64,000 nucleotides of DNA from UBA11524 sp963617205 (GCA_963617205.1 CAVEOA010000011.1:3730-67729); one strand, 5' to 3'. Positions 32,889 to 42,055 are shown, counted from the stretch's first letter. Notes: generated from the sequence alone by a model not told the origin. Made by a program: numbers and translations.

Positions 32889-32985
32889 GAGGGCAGCTCC
32901 TTTTCGTTGCGAAAAATCAGTTTACCAAGGGAATCAATCAGTTACCAGAGAAAACGGACGATGTTCGCGACGTCCGCGAGGTCCG

Positions 32986-34434
32986 TTAAATCCGGGGCAT
33001 CGAGAGCGCGGCACGACCGGCGCCAGCCACATGAATTTCCGGCGCCGTATGCGGAATGTACGCGCTTTCGCCCTTGCGCAGATGCATCGTTTTGCCGGCC
33101 ATGGTGACGCTCAGATCACCGTCCAGCGCGGTCAGCAGCCCAAACGCGGTGATCTCCGGCAGCACAGCGCCGCCCTCCGCCTTCACGAGATCCAGCGTAA
33201 AGTACTTTTCGTCCAGCACGCGGGCAACCGGTGCGTCGGGCGCCGGAATCGGGTCGAGCGAGAAGGACAAATCCGTCACATCGAGCCCCTTCTTCAGGTG
33301 CAGCTCGCGCCGGTTGCCGTTCTTGTCCACGCGATCCCAGTCGTAGAAGCGGTACGTGATGTCCGAGGACTGCTGAATCTCGTAGAGCATGATGCCTGCG
33401 CCGATGGCATGCACGCAGCCTGCCGGAATGAAGCACACATCGCCCGGATGGACGTTCACCCGGCGCAGCAGCGACGCCACGGCGGCTCCCTGCTCGCATG
33501 CGTCCTGCAGCTGTTCGCGCGTCGTGCCGGGCATGATGCCGTACACCAGCTGGCTGCCCTCCGGCGCGTCGAGAATCAGCCATGCCTCCGTCTTGCCGAG
33601 CTTGCCGTTTTCCTCGCGCGCGGCGTAATCGTCATTCGGGTGCACCTGCACGGACAGCGGTTCGGCGGCATCAATCAGCTTGAGCAGCAGCGGGAACGGC
33701 TTTCCGGCATACTCGCCCGCGAAATCCGCGCCATATTCGGCAATCAGCTCGGGCAGCTTCACTCCGGCGGAATCGGTCGATTCCAGACCCGGAATGCAGG
33801 AGATTTCAAGGCTCTCGCCAGTCGGCACCTCGCGGATAGCCTTGCCGTAGACCGTGTGCAGCTTCTCGCCGCCCCACGGCGTGAGCTTGCCGCCACGAAA
33901 CGCCGGATGCATCTTCAGCGGCAGCAGCGGACAATCCGCCGTCAGCCGAAGCTCCAGCGCCGTGAACGTCTTGCCGTCCGTGCAGCATTCGCCGCACACG
34001 CGCATACCCATCCGGCGATACAGGCAGAGCGCCGGTTCGTTGCCCGACAGCGTCCCGAAATGAAGCGCTGTGCAGCCCATGCCGCGCAGGATGTCCAGCA
34101 CCTCCTCCAGCATTTGCTTTCCAAGCCCCTGTCCCTGATGCGATGCGTCAAGGCACAGGTGATGCAGCGTCCCGGGCACGCCGCCGAAAAGCCAGTCTGC
34201 CTCGGCATAGACCGATTCAACCTGCGTATCAACCGTCACCGCGCCGATGACTGCTCCGTTCTCCTTCGCGACATACAGCGTCCCGTCCGTCAGCTCGCGC
34301 TTCAGGCTTTCCTCGCTGATGTCCGCGCCCCATGTCCACTGTTTGATGCCCTTAGCCGCCATCTCCTCCACCGCGCCGCGGTACAGCGCGCAGACAGCCG
34401 CCAGATCAGCCGGATTTCCCTTTGTCAGCAGCAT
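32986..34434 (-). CDS. GNAT acetyltransferase fused to mannose-6-phosphate isomerase
   Basis: A 482-residue fusion. Residues 1-160 are a GNAT fold with the acetyl-CoA loop SHQGQGLGKQML; residues 165-482 are a class I mannose-6-phosphate isomerase with zinc ligands in QVHPNDDYA, KTEAW and the GCVHAIGAG region, and beta-barrel repeats. The isomerase swaps fructose-6-P and mannose-6-P; the acetyltransferase substrate is unknown. There is no stop or frame change between the parts. GGGGAGG precedes the ATG. It is transcribed with the ABC exporter upstream. Confidence 0.88.
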   Translation of the reverse strand: MLLTKGNPADLAAVCALYRGAVEEMAAKGIKQWTWGADISEESLKRELTDGTLYVAKENGAVIGAVTVDTQVESVYAEADWLFGGVPGTLHHLCLDASHQGQGLGKQMLEEVLDILRGMGCTALHFGTLSGNEPALCLYRRMGMRVCGECCTDGKTFTALELRLTADCPLLPLKMHPAFRGGKLTPWGGEKLHTVYGKAIREVPTGESLEISCIPGLESTDSAGVKLPELIAEYGADFAGEYAGKPFPLLLKLIDAAEPLSVQVHPNDDYAAREENGKLGKTEAWLILDAPEGSQLVYGIMPGTTREQLQDACEQGAAVASLLRRVNVHPGDVCFIPAGCVHAIGAGIMLYEIQQSSDITYRFYDWDRVDKNGNRRELHLKKGLDVTDLSFSLDPIPAPDAPVARVLDEKYFTLDLVKAEGGAVLPEITAFGLLTALDGDLSVTMAGKTMHLRKGESAYIPHTAPEIHVAGAGRAALSMPRI

Positions 34435-34488
34435 TGCGATTCCTCCCCTTTTGTTTCTGAACCCTGCCGTATATTGCGAAAACGACTG

Positions 34489-36270
34489 TTACACCGTTTC
34501 GTCCAGTGTGGTATACATGGCGTAAAGGTGCGCGTACAGACCGCCCTTTTGCAGCAGCTCCCGATGTGAGCCCTGCTCCTCAACGCCCTTTTCCGTCAGC
34601 ACCCAGATGCTGTCTGCCCCCTTGATGGTCGTCAGGCGATGCGCGATGGTGAACACCGTGCGCCCCTTCGCCAGCTTTTCGAGCGACTGCTGCACGATGT
34701 GCTCGCTCTCGTTGTCCAGCGCCGACGTTGCCTCGTCCAGAATCAGAATCGGCGGATTCTTGAGGAACACGCGCGCGATGGAAATGCGCTGCTTCTGTCC
34801 GCCGGAAAGCCGGACGCCGCGTTCGCCGACATAGGTGTCGTAGCCGTTCGGCAGCGCGGAAATGAACTCGTGCGCACCAGCCAGCTTTGCCGCCTCCTCG
34901 ACCTCCTCGCGCGATGCGCCGGGCTTGCCGTAGGCGATGTTGTCCAGCACCGAGCCGGAGAACAGATACACCTCCTGCTGCACCATGCCGATCGCGGCGC
35001 GCAGGCTCTTCTGCGTCAGCGTGCGGATGTCCTTGCCGTCAATCAGGATGCGGCCGCCGGTCACATCGTAGAAACGCGGCAGCAGGTTGCACAGCGTCGT
35101 TTTGCCTGCGCCGGACGGTCCGACCAGTGCAATGGACTGTCCCGGTGCGACCGTCATGCAGAGATCATGCAGCACCTCGTTCTCGTCATCCTTGTAGTGG
35201 AAGGAGACGTGGTCGAACACGACCTCCCCCTGCACATTCTGCAGCTCCTTCGCATCGGGCGCATCAGTAATGTCCGCCGGCGCATCCATAATCTCCAGGA
35301 AGCGGTCAATGCCGGTCATGCCGCGCTGGAACTGCTCGGTAAATTCGACAATCCGGCGGATGGAGTTCAGCAGCACGTTCGCGTAGAGCAGATACGCCGT
35401 AAAATCCGCCGCAGACAGCTGCCCCGCCTTGATAAACAGCGCACCGCCAACGACAATCACGATGTACATCAGTCCGTCAAAAATGCGGTTCGACGTGCCG
35501 AATGCCGCCATGACATGATAGGACTGCGCCTTCAGGTCGAGGAACTTCGCGTTGCCCTCGGCAAACTTGCGCTCCTCTATTTCCTCGTTGCCGAAGGATT
35601 TCACCACGCGAATGCCCAGCAGCGAATCCTCCACCTGCGCATTGATTTCGCCGACCTGCCGGTTGCGTTCCTTGAACACGCGGCGCATCCGGCGGTTATA
35701 GCGCTTGGCGAAGAACAGCATGAACGGCAGCACGGCGAACATCATCAGCGTCATGGGCACGTTCATGGTGCACAGAACGGTGAAAGACACGATGATTTTC
35801 ACCGCTGCGATGAGAAATTCCTCCGGGCAGTGATGCGCAAATTCGGTAATTTCAAACAGGTCGGACGTGATGCGCGCCATAATCTGGCCAACCTTCGTGT
35901 CGCTGTAATAGCCGAAGGAAAGCTGCTGCAGGTGATGGAACAGGTCATGACGCATGTCCGTCTCAAGCTTGCTGCCCATGATGTGCCCGATGGACTGCAT
36001 GTAGTAGTTCGCGGCGGCATCTACAATGCGCAGCAGCAGGTACAGCCCGCCCATCATCAGCACAAACGGCACCGTGATGGACTCGATATCATTCGTCGCA
36101 CGGCTCGTAATCGTGCGGACAATCATCGGCAGCACCAGCTCGCACACCGTCGTGCAGGCGGCGCAGCACAGGTCAAACATCATTGTTTTGCGATATTTGC
36201 GGAAATACGGCAGAAAACGCCGCACAAGGACAGAGGTTTTGAGCGTATTGCGCTCCTGGGGTGCTGCCAT
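34489..36270 (-). CDS. ABC exporter, fused membrane and ATPase domains
   Basis: A 593-residue half-transporter. Residues 1-320 are a six-helix membrane domain of the MsbA/Sav1866 type; residues 345-585 are the ATPase with Walker A GPSGAGKTT, signature LSGGQKQR, Walker B ILILDEATSALD and the H-loop TIAHRLTT. It works as a homodimer or pairs with a partner not seen here. Substrate (lipid, drug or peptide) cannot be told. GGAGGG precedes the ATG and a strong promoter lies upstream. Confidence 0.93.
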   Translation of the reverse strand: MAAPQERNTLKTSVLVRRFLPYFRKYRKTMMFDLCCAACTTVCELVLPMIVRTITSRATNDIESITVPFVLMMGGLYLLLRIVDAAANYYMQSIGHIMGSKLETDMRHDLFHHLQQLSFGYYSDTKVGQIMARITSDLFEITEFAHHCPEEFLIAAVKIIVSFTVLCTMNVPMTLMMFAVLPFMLFFAKRYNRRMRRVFKERNRQVGEINAQVEDSLLGIRVVKSFGNEEIEERKFAEGNAKFLDLKAQSYHVMAAFGTSNRIFDGLMYIVIVVGGALFIKAGQLSAADFTAYLLYANVLLNSIRRIVEFTEQFQRGMTGIDRFLEIMDAPADITDAPDAKELQNVQGEVVFDHVSFHYKDDENEVLHDLCMTVAPGQSIALVGPSGAGKTTLCNLLPRFYDVTGGRILIDGKDIRTLTQKSLRAAIGMVQQEVYLFSGSVLDNIAYGKPGASREEVEEAAKLAGAHEFISALPNGYDTYVGERGVRLSGGQKQRISIARVFLKNPPILILDEATSALDNESEHIVQQSLEKLAKGRTVFTIAHRLTTIKGADSIWVLTEKGVEEQGSHRELLQKGGLYAHLYAMYTTLDETV

Positions 36271-36298
36271 GGGATCCCTCCTGTTGTGTTATGCTCCT

Positions 36299-36327
36299 AT
36301 TGTACCACGAAGGGCAGTCCGTTTCAA
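36299..36327 (-). promoter_or_regulatory. promoter of ABC exporter gene
   Basis: On the minus strand TTGAAA, a 17-base spacer, TACAAT. The -10 lies about 28 bases before the ATG. Confidence 0.8.
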
Positions 36328-36476
36328 GCACTGTCCACGCGGAACCTGCATACAGATGCGCTCAACGCGTTCGCAGCCGGACGAGGCGTTGGCAGCAGAA
36401 TTTTCCGAGCCGCACGAGGAGCCCAAAATGCTTGTCGGCAGACGCCTCCGGTTTCTGTTTCTCCCCATCGAATCAG

Positions 36477-36505
36477 TTGCGCATCCGTTGGATTTATGCT
36501 ACAAT
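36477..36505 (+). promoter_or_regulatory. promoter-like site in 36.3-36.8 kb gap
   Basis: TTGCGC (36477-36482), a 17-base spacer, TACAAT (36500-36505). It lies 312 bases before the nrdD ATG, in a gap without a supported gene, and could be a second nrdD promoter or start an unknown small RNA. Confidence 0.5.
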
Positions 36506-36659
36506 ACATTTGCATTGACTTCAGGCGTTTGCGTTCGATGCGCGTCACGATGCTCCCCATATATCCATCATCGCACCTGATGGCGCGCCTTGCCTGCCCT
36601 GTTGCGGCTGCAACATTGTCAGAGTTTTCAACATGCTCTGATTTCGACCAGATATGGCA

Positions 36660-36728
36660 TTGACAAACACACCTTCAATGGTGTATTATGACACTCGTTC
36701 ATACTTATTCGGGTACAATATATTGAGC
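36660..36728 (+). promoter_or_regulatory. nrdDG promoter with NrdR-box-like sites
   Basis: TTGACA (36660-36665), 18-base spacer, TATTAT (36684-36689). ACACCTTCAATGGTGT (36669-36684) overlaps spacer and -10. GTACAATATATTGAGC (36713-36728) lies just after the expected start and is close to the NrdR box acaCwAtATaTwGtgT. Centres are 44 bases apart, about four helical turns. NrdR with ATP/dATP would repress here. Confidence 0.65.
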
Positions 36729-36816
36729 AGTCCCTGTGTGACATGCACAAATTGTGCCATGTGATGCGATTGGAAATATCGTCCCACTCGGAATCGGCAA
36801 GGAAGGAAGACGGAGT

Positions 36817-39069
36817 ATGGGAATTGACAAAATCAGGAAACGCGACGGACGCGAGGTGCCTTTTGAGGTCGACAAGATTGAACATGCGATTTTCGCCTCA
36901 TTTCAGGCGTCCGGCAGCGCGCGCGGTCACGAAACGAGCCGCAAGCTGGCTGACGAGGTCGTCAAGCAGCTGGAGAACAACGAGAATATCAGCGCCGTTC
37001 CCAGCGTTGAGCAGGTGCAGGACACGGTCGAGCAGGTGCTGATGCGCAACGGCTTCACGCGCACCGCAAAGGCGTACATCCTTTATCGCGCCGAGCGCAG
37101 CCGCGTTCGCGAAATGAATTCCCGGCTGATGCGCACCTTCGGCGACATCGTGTTCAAGGACGCCAAGGAGTCCGATATCAAGCGCGAAAACGCCAACATC
37201 AACGGCGACACTGCCATGGGCGCGATGCTGAAATTCGGCAGCGAGGGCGCAAAGCAGTACTATGAGAAGTACGTCATGGATCCGCGCTTCGGTCAGGCGC
37301 ACATGGACGGCGACATCCACATCCACGACATGGACTTCTACACGCTGACGACGACCTGCTGCCAGATTGAGCTGAAGAGCCTTTTCAAGGGCGGCTTCTC
37401 GACCGGTCACGGCTACCTCCGCGAGCCGCAGGATATCACGTCCTACGCGGCGCTGGCATGCATCGCCATTCAGGCGAACCAGAACGACCAGCACGGCGGT
37501 CAGGCGATTGTTGACTTCGATTACGGCATGGCGCCCGGCGTCAAGAAGACGTTCATCAAGCGCTACCGCCAGAATCTGTCCCGCGCGCTGGAGCTGCTGC
37601 TGAATGATGCGCAGTGCGATGCGCACGCGAAGTCAGCCGTTGACGCCGCAATCGACGCCTCCCTTCCGCCGATGCTTGCCGGCAGCGAGGACAGTCGCAA
37701 GCTGATTGCCGAGCAGCTCAAGCAGTACACGGAGGACGAAGCGCTCATCAGCCGCATCCTCGACTTCACGCAGGAGCGCTCCGAGCAGGAAACCGACAAG
37801 GCGACCTATCAGGCGATGGAGGCGCTCATCCACAACCTGAATACCATGAACAGCCGCGCCGGCGCTCAGGTGCCGTTCTCCTCCATCAACTACGGCATGG
37901 ACACATCCCCCGAAGGCCGGCTCGTGATGAAGAACGTGATGCTTGCAACCGAGGCAGGTCTCGGCGGCGGCGAAACGCCTATCTTCCCCATTCAGATTTT
38001 CCGCGTCAAGGAAGGCGTCAACTTCAACCCCGGCGAACCGAACTACGACCTGTACCGCCTTGCCATCCGCACGAGCGCCAAGCGCCTCTTCCCGAACTTC
38101 TCGTTCGTTGACGCGCCGTTCAACCTGCAATATTACAAGCCCGGTCATCCGGAGACGGAAATCGCCTACATGGGCTGCCGCACACGCGTGATGGGCAACG
38201 TTTACGACCCTGACCGCGAGATTGCTCCCCGCCGCGGCAATCTGTCCTTCACGTCCATCAACCTGCCGCGCATCGCCATCGAGGCAAACGGCAATGTCGA
38301 TACCTTCTTCAAGCTTCTGCAGGAGCGCATGGAGCTCGTCATCGACCAGCTCAACGAGCGCTTCAAGATTATTTCCCAGAAGCGCGTGATGAATTTCCCG
38401 TTCCTGATGGGCGAGGGCGTCTGGATTGACTCCGAGAAGCTCAACTGGGAGGATACGGTCGGCGAGGTGCTCAAGCACGGCACGATGACCATCGGCTTCA
38501 TCGGTCTGGCAGAGGCGCTTGTTGCCCTGCGCGGCAAGCATCACGGCGAGGATGAGGAGAGTCAGAAGCTCGGTCTGCGCATCATCAGCACCATGCGTGA
38601 ATACACCGACCAGGTGTCCGCAGAGATGGGGCTGAACTACTCCGTCATCGCTACGCCTGCTGAAGGTCTGTCCGGTCGTTTCGTCCGCCTCGATAAGCAG
38701 CGCTTTGGCATCATCCCCGGCGTCACCGACCGCGATTATTACACCAACTCCTTCCACGTGCCGGTATACTACCACTGCAGCGCGTTCCATAAGCTCAGCG
38801 TCGAGGCGCCCTATCACGCCCTGACAAACGGCGGTCACATCTCCTATGTGGAAATGGACGGCGACCCGCTCAAGAACCTCGATGCGTTCGAGAAAATTGT
38901 CCGCTACATGCACGACATCGGCATCGGCTACGGCTCCATCAACCATCCTGTTGACCGTGACCCGCTGTGCGGCTATAACGGCATCATCGACGATACGTGC
39001 CCCTGCTGCCACCGCGGCGAGACCACCCGCGTCACCGAGCGCATGAAGCGCATTCAGGTCGAAGAATAA
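36817..39069 (+). CDS. nrdD: anaerobic ribonucleoside-triphosphate reductase, host copy, lacks C-terminal glycyl loop
   Basis: A 750-residue class III reductase. The ATP-cone (KIRKRDGREVPFEVDKIEHA), an HxHD region (GDIHIHDMDFY) and the long barrel with CGYNGIIDDTCPCC zinc site are normal. But the protein stops at ERMKRIQVEE: where homologues continue R-I-T-G-Y-L with the radical glycine about 16 residues after the last Cys, it has Gln-Val-Glu-Glu and stop. No RxxGY is found in the next 80 bases in any frame. It therefore seems to lack the radical residue, so it may be inactive, rely on a separate glycyl domain, or reflect an error. nrdG follows. Confidence 0.9.
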   Translation: MGIDKIRKRDGREVPFEVDKIEHAIFASFQASGSARGHETSRKLADEVVKQLENNENISAVPSVEQVQDTVEQVLMRNGFTRTAKAYILYRAERSRVREMNSRLMRTFGDIVFKDAKESDIKRENANINGDTAMGAMLKFGSEGAKQYYEKYVMDPRFGQAHMDGDIHIHDMDFYTLTTTCCQIELKSLFKGGFSTGHGYLREPQDITSYAALACIAIQANQNDQHGGQAIVDFDYGMAPGVKKTFIKRYRQNLSRALELLLNDAQCDAHAKSAVDAAIDASLPPMLAGSEDSRKLIAEQLKQYTEDEALISRILDFTQERSEQETDKATYQAMEALIHNLNTMNSRAGAQVPFSSINYGMDTSPEGRLVMKNVMLATEAGLGGGETPIFPIQIFRVKEGVNFNPGEPNYDLYRLAIRTSAKRLFPNFSFVDAPFNLQYYKPGHPETEIAYMGCRTRVMGNVYDPDREIAPRRGNLSFTSINLPRIAIEANGNVDTFFKLLQERMELVIDQLNERFKIISQKRVMNFPFLMGEGVWIDSEKLNWEDTVGEVLKHGTMTIGFIGLAEALVALRGKHHGEDEESQKLGLRIISTMREYTDQVSAEMGLNYSVIATPAEGLSGRFVRLDKQRFGIIPGVTDRDYYTNSFHVPVYYHCSAFHKLSVEAPYHALTNGGHISYVEMDGDPLKNLDAFEKIVRYMHDIGIGYGSINHPVDRDPLCGYNGIIDDTCPCCHRGETTRVTERMKRIQVEE

Positions 39070-39146
39070 AAGATTGTCAGCGCGCCTTCCTCCATCAGAA
39101 AGGGGAAGGCGTGTTTGACTAAACGGAGGAAAGGAAGTCACCCATC

Positions 39147-39656
39147 ATGGACATCCGCATTTTCGGGCTGGCGGACGACAGCATCGTCGATGGACCCGGC
39201 ATCCGCTTCACGACCTTCGTGCAGGGCTGTCCGCACCACTGTCCCGGCTGCCACAATCCCGAATCGCACGATTTTTCCGGCGGTACCGTCATGGACACGG
39301 CGGACATCATTCGCAAGCTCACCAGCAATCCCCTGCTGGACGGGCTGACGCTCTCCGGCGGCGAACCGATGTGTCAGCCCGACGCATGCCTTGAGCTGGC
39401 GAATGCCGCACACGCGCATCACCTGAACGTCTGGTGCTATACGGGCTTCACGCTCGATGCGCTGCTCAGGGAGCACGACCCTTCCCGCATGGCGCTGCTC
39501 CGCGCCGTTGACGTGCTGGTCGATGGTCGTTTCGAGCTATCGAACCGTTCGCTGTCCCTGCTCTACCGCGGCAGCAGCAATCAGCGCCTGATTGACCTCA
39601 GGCAGACGCTTGCAAGCGGACAGATCGTCCTCTGGCAGCCGGAAAAATGGTGCTGA
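39147..39656 (+). CDS. nrdG: anaerobic ribonucleotide reductase activase, host copy
   Basis: A 169-residue radical-SAM activase. The cluster motif is GCPHHCPGCHN near residue 27 and TLSGGEPMCQP near 70. It follows nrdD by 77 bases, which hold a CGCCTTCC/GGAAGGCG hairpin, and uses AAAGGAAG before its ATG. Similar in length to the phage NrdG at 18306. Confidence 0.95.
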   Translation: MDIRIFGLADDSIVDGPGIRFTTFVQGCPHHCPGCHNPESHDFSGGTVMDTADIIRKLTSNPLLDGLTLSGGEPMCQPDACLELANAAHAHHLNVWCYTGFTLDALLREHDPSRMALLRAVDVLVDGRFELSNRSLSLLYRGSSNQRLIDLRQTLASGQIVLWQPEKWC

Positions 39657-39690
39657 CCGTTTTGCGAATCAAAAAAGCTGAAAAAAAGGC

Positions 39691-39719
39691 TTGACAAAAC
39701 CCCATCCGGATGATATAAT
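39691..39719 (+). promoter_or_regulatory. tRNA operon promoter
   Basis: TTGACA (39691-39696), 17-base spacer, TATAAT (39714-39719): a consensus sigma-A promoter 72 bases before the first tRNA. Confidence 0.9.
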
Positions 39720-39790
39720 TCATACTTGTCAGCACGATGTTTCAGCTGGCAAGTCCCGGATGGGGTCAGGCCTCCGATATAGCGGCTCTT

Positions 39791-39864
<74 letters not shown>

Positions 39865-39869
39865 TATGT

Positions 39870-39943
39870 GGAGGATATAGTTCAGTTGGTAGAGCGCCAG
39901 ATTGTGGCTCTGGATGTCGTGGGTTCGAGTCCCACTATTCTCC
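39870..39943 (+). tRNA. tRNA-His (GTG)
   Basis: Anticodon GTG in a CCAGA/TCTGG stem. Acceptor GAGGATA pairs with TATTCTC, with the extra G-1 (39870) facing C73, the identity mark of tRNA-His. CCA is not encoded. Confidence 0.93.
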
Positions 39944-39988
39944 CTTTTTCCTCTTGATTGCTGCGGATGCGGCTTGAGCCTGCTGCGA

Positions 39989-40060
39989 TGGGGTGTAGCC
40001 AAGTGGTAAGGCACGGGACTTTGACTCCCGCATTCGCAGGTTCGAGCCCTGCCACCCCAG
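39989..40060 (+). tRNA. tRNA-Gln (TTG)
   Basis: Acceptor TGGGGTG pairs with CACCCCA, anticodon TTG, discriminator G. CCA is not encoded. Confidence 0.92.
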
Positions 40061-40066
40061 CATTAT

Positions 40067-40139
40067 GACCCATTAGCTCAGTTGGCAGAGCACTTGACTT
40101 TTAATCAAGGTGTCTGGAGTTCGAATCTCCAATGGGTCA
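40067..40139 (+). tRNA. tRNA-Lys (TTT)
   Basis: Acceptor GACCCAT pairs with ATGGGTC; anticodon TTT in a CTTGA/TCAAG stem. CCA is not encoded. Confidence 0.93.
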
Positions 40140-40170
40140 ATCCCATCTGCCTTCTGATTTCGCCTCTCGT

Positions 40171-40250
40171 GCGGGCGTGGCGGAATGGCAGACGCGCCAG
40201 ACTTAGGATCTGGTGCCTATGGCGTAAGAGTTCGAGTCTCTTCGCCCGCA
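40171..40250 (+). tRNA. tRNA-Leu (TAG)
   Basis: A class II tRNA with a long variable arm. Acceptor GCGGGCG pairs with CGCCCGC; anticodon TAG. CCA is not encoded. Confidence 0.92.
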
Positions 40251-40282
40251 CATTTTTCATCGCCATGCAGTCGCGTGGTTAT

Positions 40283-40358
40283 GCGGTAGTAGCTCAGTTG
40301 GTAGAGCGCCACCTTGCCAAGGTGGAGGTCGCGAGTCCGAGTCTCGTCTACCGCTCCA
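40283..40358 (+). tRNA. tRNA-Gly (GCC)
   Basis: Acceptor GCGGTAG pairs with CTACCGC; anticodon GCC in a CCACC/GGTGG stem. CCA is encoded in the DNA (40356-40358). Confidence 0.93.
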
Positions 40359-40362
40359 ACTT

Positions 40363-40436
<74 letters not shown>

Positions 40437-40473
40437 GCTGAAAGACAGAGCACTTCATGAGTGCATCCATAAT

Positions 40474-40497
40474 ACCGTCCGAAAGGGCGGTTTTTTT
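40474..40497 (+). terminator. tRNA operon terminator
   Basis: ACCGTCC-GAAA-GGGCGGT followed by seven Ts: a Rho-independent terminator. Confidence 0.92.
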
Positions 40498-40513
40498 GTA
40501 TCCTGTTTTATAG

Positions 40514-40559
40514 CAAAAAAGCAGGGACGTCCAACACATTTCCGTCTTTCGTCCCTGCA
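40514..40559 (-). terminator. murG terminator
   Basis: On the minus strand a GCAGGGACG/CGTCCCTGC stem is followed by a T-run, just after the murG stop. Confidence 0.85.
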
Positions 40560-40562
40560 GCT

Positions 40563-41627
40563 TTATTTCTGTACCTCTTCGATCATTTCCAGCACGCGCT
40601 TCGTGCCGTCAGCCGGCGGTGCGCTCTTGACAGCCGCTGTCAGCGTCTCACGGTCGAGCCACGTGTCCAGCAGCGCCTGTGTCAGCGTAGCTGACGTCAT
40701 GTTCTCCTGCAGCAGCACACGGCACAGACCGCGCTTCTCCATGCTCTGCGCGTTCAAAATCTGATCGCCGCGACCAGCCCCCTTGGGGTACGGCACGAGC
40801 AGCAGCGGCACGGCCAGCGCCTGAAATTCCATCAGCGCATTGCTGCCTGCGCGGCTGAGCACGATGTCGGCGCACGCCAGCACATCCGGCAGGTCCTTAT
40901 CAAGGAACTCCATCTGCGTGTAGCCGGGCGTATTCTTCAGCGAATCATCAAGGTTGCCCTTGCCGCAAATGTGCGCGACATCGAACGTCTGCGTCAGCGT
41001 GGGCAGCGCCCCGCGAAGCGCCTGATTGACCCGCTGTGCGCCCAGCGAGCCGCCCATCATCAGCAGCACGGGCTTTGTGCCATCGAAGTGCAGGAAGGCC
41101 AGCCCCCTGCCTTTGTCGCCGCGGAACAGCTCCGGCCGCAGCGGCGTTCCGACTGCCTCCGCCTTTGCGCCGAGCACCTCCGCGCATTCCGGGAAGGTCG
41201 TCGCGATGCGCTTGACAAACGGGCTGCACAGCTTATTCGCCAGCCCCGGGGTCAGGTCGCTCTCATGGCAGACGACCGGCACGCCATGCAGCCACGCGCC
41301 GAACACCACGGGCACCGCCACGAAGCCGCCCTTGCTGAAGCACACGTCCGGCTTAATTTTGCCGATCAGGTCTGCGGATTGCTCAGCACCGGCGATGACG
41401 CGGAACGGGTCGGTAAGGTTCCGCCAATCGAAATAGCGGCGGAGCTTGCCGGTTTTGATGCCGTGGTAGATGATGCCGGGTATGCTGCGGAGCTTTTCCG
41501 CCTCCATGCCGTTTTCCGTGCCGATATAATGCACTTCATAGCCGCTTTCAAGGAGATGCGGCAGCAGCGCAAGATTCGGGGTGACATGCCCCATCGTGCC
41601 GCCGCCGGTCAGGACGATTTTTTTCAT
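40563..41627 (-). CDS. murG: UDP-GlcNAc:lipid I glycosyltransferase
   Basis: A 354-residue GT-B glycosyltransferase that adds GlcNAc to lipid I to make lipid II on the inner face of the membrane. It has the MurG glycine loop TGGGTMGHVTP at the start, SKGGFVAVP near 100, a GGSLGAQ second loop near 195 and the DLVLSRAGSNAL-type donor site (ADIVLSRAGSNALMEF) near 265. Length is normal. It stands apart from the usual mur cluster and may be transcribed from the tRNA promoter upstream on the minus strand. Confidence 0.93.
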   Translation of the reverse strand: MKKIVLTGGGTMGHVTPNLALLPHLLESGYEVHYIGTENGMEAEKLRSIPGIIYHGIKTGKLRRYFDWRNLTDPFRVIAGAEQSADLIGKIKPDVCFSKGGFVAVPVVFGAWLHGVPVVCHESDLTPGLANKLCSPFVKRIATTFPECAEVLGAKAEAVGTPLRPELFRGDKGRGLAFLHFDGTKPVLLMMGGSLGAQRVNQALRGALPTLTQTFDVAHICGKGNLDDSLKNTPGYTQMEFLDKDLPDVLACADIVLSRAGSNALMEFQALAVPLLLVPYPKGAGRGDQILNAQSMEKRGLCRVLLQENMTSATLTQALLDTWLDRETLTAAVKSAPPADGTKRVLEMIEEVQK

Positions 41628-41685
41628 GTGAAAACCGCCTTTTTTCTGTATTAAAAAATCCTCCGCTTGTTCAGCGAAGGAAAAG

Positions 41686-41758
41686 CACCTCCGATGGGAT
41701 TCGAACCCATGTTTTCGCCTTGAGAGGGCGGCGTCCTAGGCCTCTAGACAACGGAGGC
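41686..41758 (-). tRNA. tRNA-Glu (CTC)
   Basis: Acceptor GCCTCCG pairs with CGGAGGT (with a G-T first pair); anticodon CTC. The first pair of the anticodon stem is a mismatch. CCA is not encoded. Confidence 0.88.
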
Positions 41759-41763
41759 AAAAT

Positions 41764-41834
41764 CTGGGGAACTAGGATTTGAACCTAGACAATACGAGTC
41801 AGAGTCGTAGGTGCTGCCATTACACCATTCCCCA
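41764..41834 (-). tRNA. tRNA-Gln (CTG)
   Basis: Acceptor TGGGGAA pairs with TTCCCCA; anticodon CTG in a TACGA/TCGTA stem. A second glutamine tRNA besides that at 39989. CCA is not encoded. Confidence 0.9.
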
Positions 41835-41888
41835 TCAACAGCCGCTCGAGTGGCTTTCTCCTGACTTCTTCGCCCGACTGCAAGAAGT

Positions 41889-41917
41889 ATTATACCGCAA
41901 TTCCGCTCTCTTGTCAA
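41889..41917 (-). promoter_or_regulatory. promoter of tRNA-Gln, tRNA-Glu (and murG)
   Basis: On the minus strand TTGACA, a 17-base spacer, TATAAT: a consensus promoter about 55 bases before tRNA-Gln. Confidence 0.9.
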
Positions 41918-42055
41918 TACCTTTTTTGAAATTTTTTGCCTGTTCTTGAATCCATCCTCCTTAATCGGCTCATCCTCCTATATCCGATGGCGATACGCGT
42001 GCGGCCGATACGGCAGCGGCATTCATGACAATCACCCCCCTTTTTTAGCGATTCA

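Noticed and set aside
31542..33107. 521-codon plus-strand frame over the zinc-ribbon and dipeptidase genes
   Set aside because: Opposite genes with clear motifs and ribosome sites; no start signal.
36324..36560. 78-codon minus-strand ORF in the gap before nrdD
   Set aside because: No ribosome site, no protein-like pattern, and it crosses the ABC gene promoter.
34639..36663. 674-codon plus-strand frame opposite the ABC exporter
   Set aside because: Antisense shadow of a gene with full ABC motifs; composition is His/Arg/Gln-rich as in such shadows.
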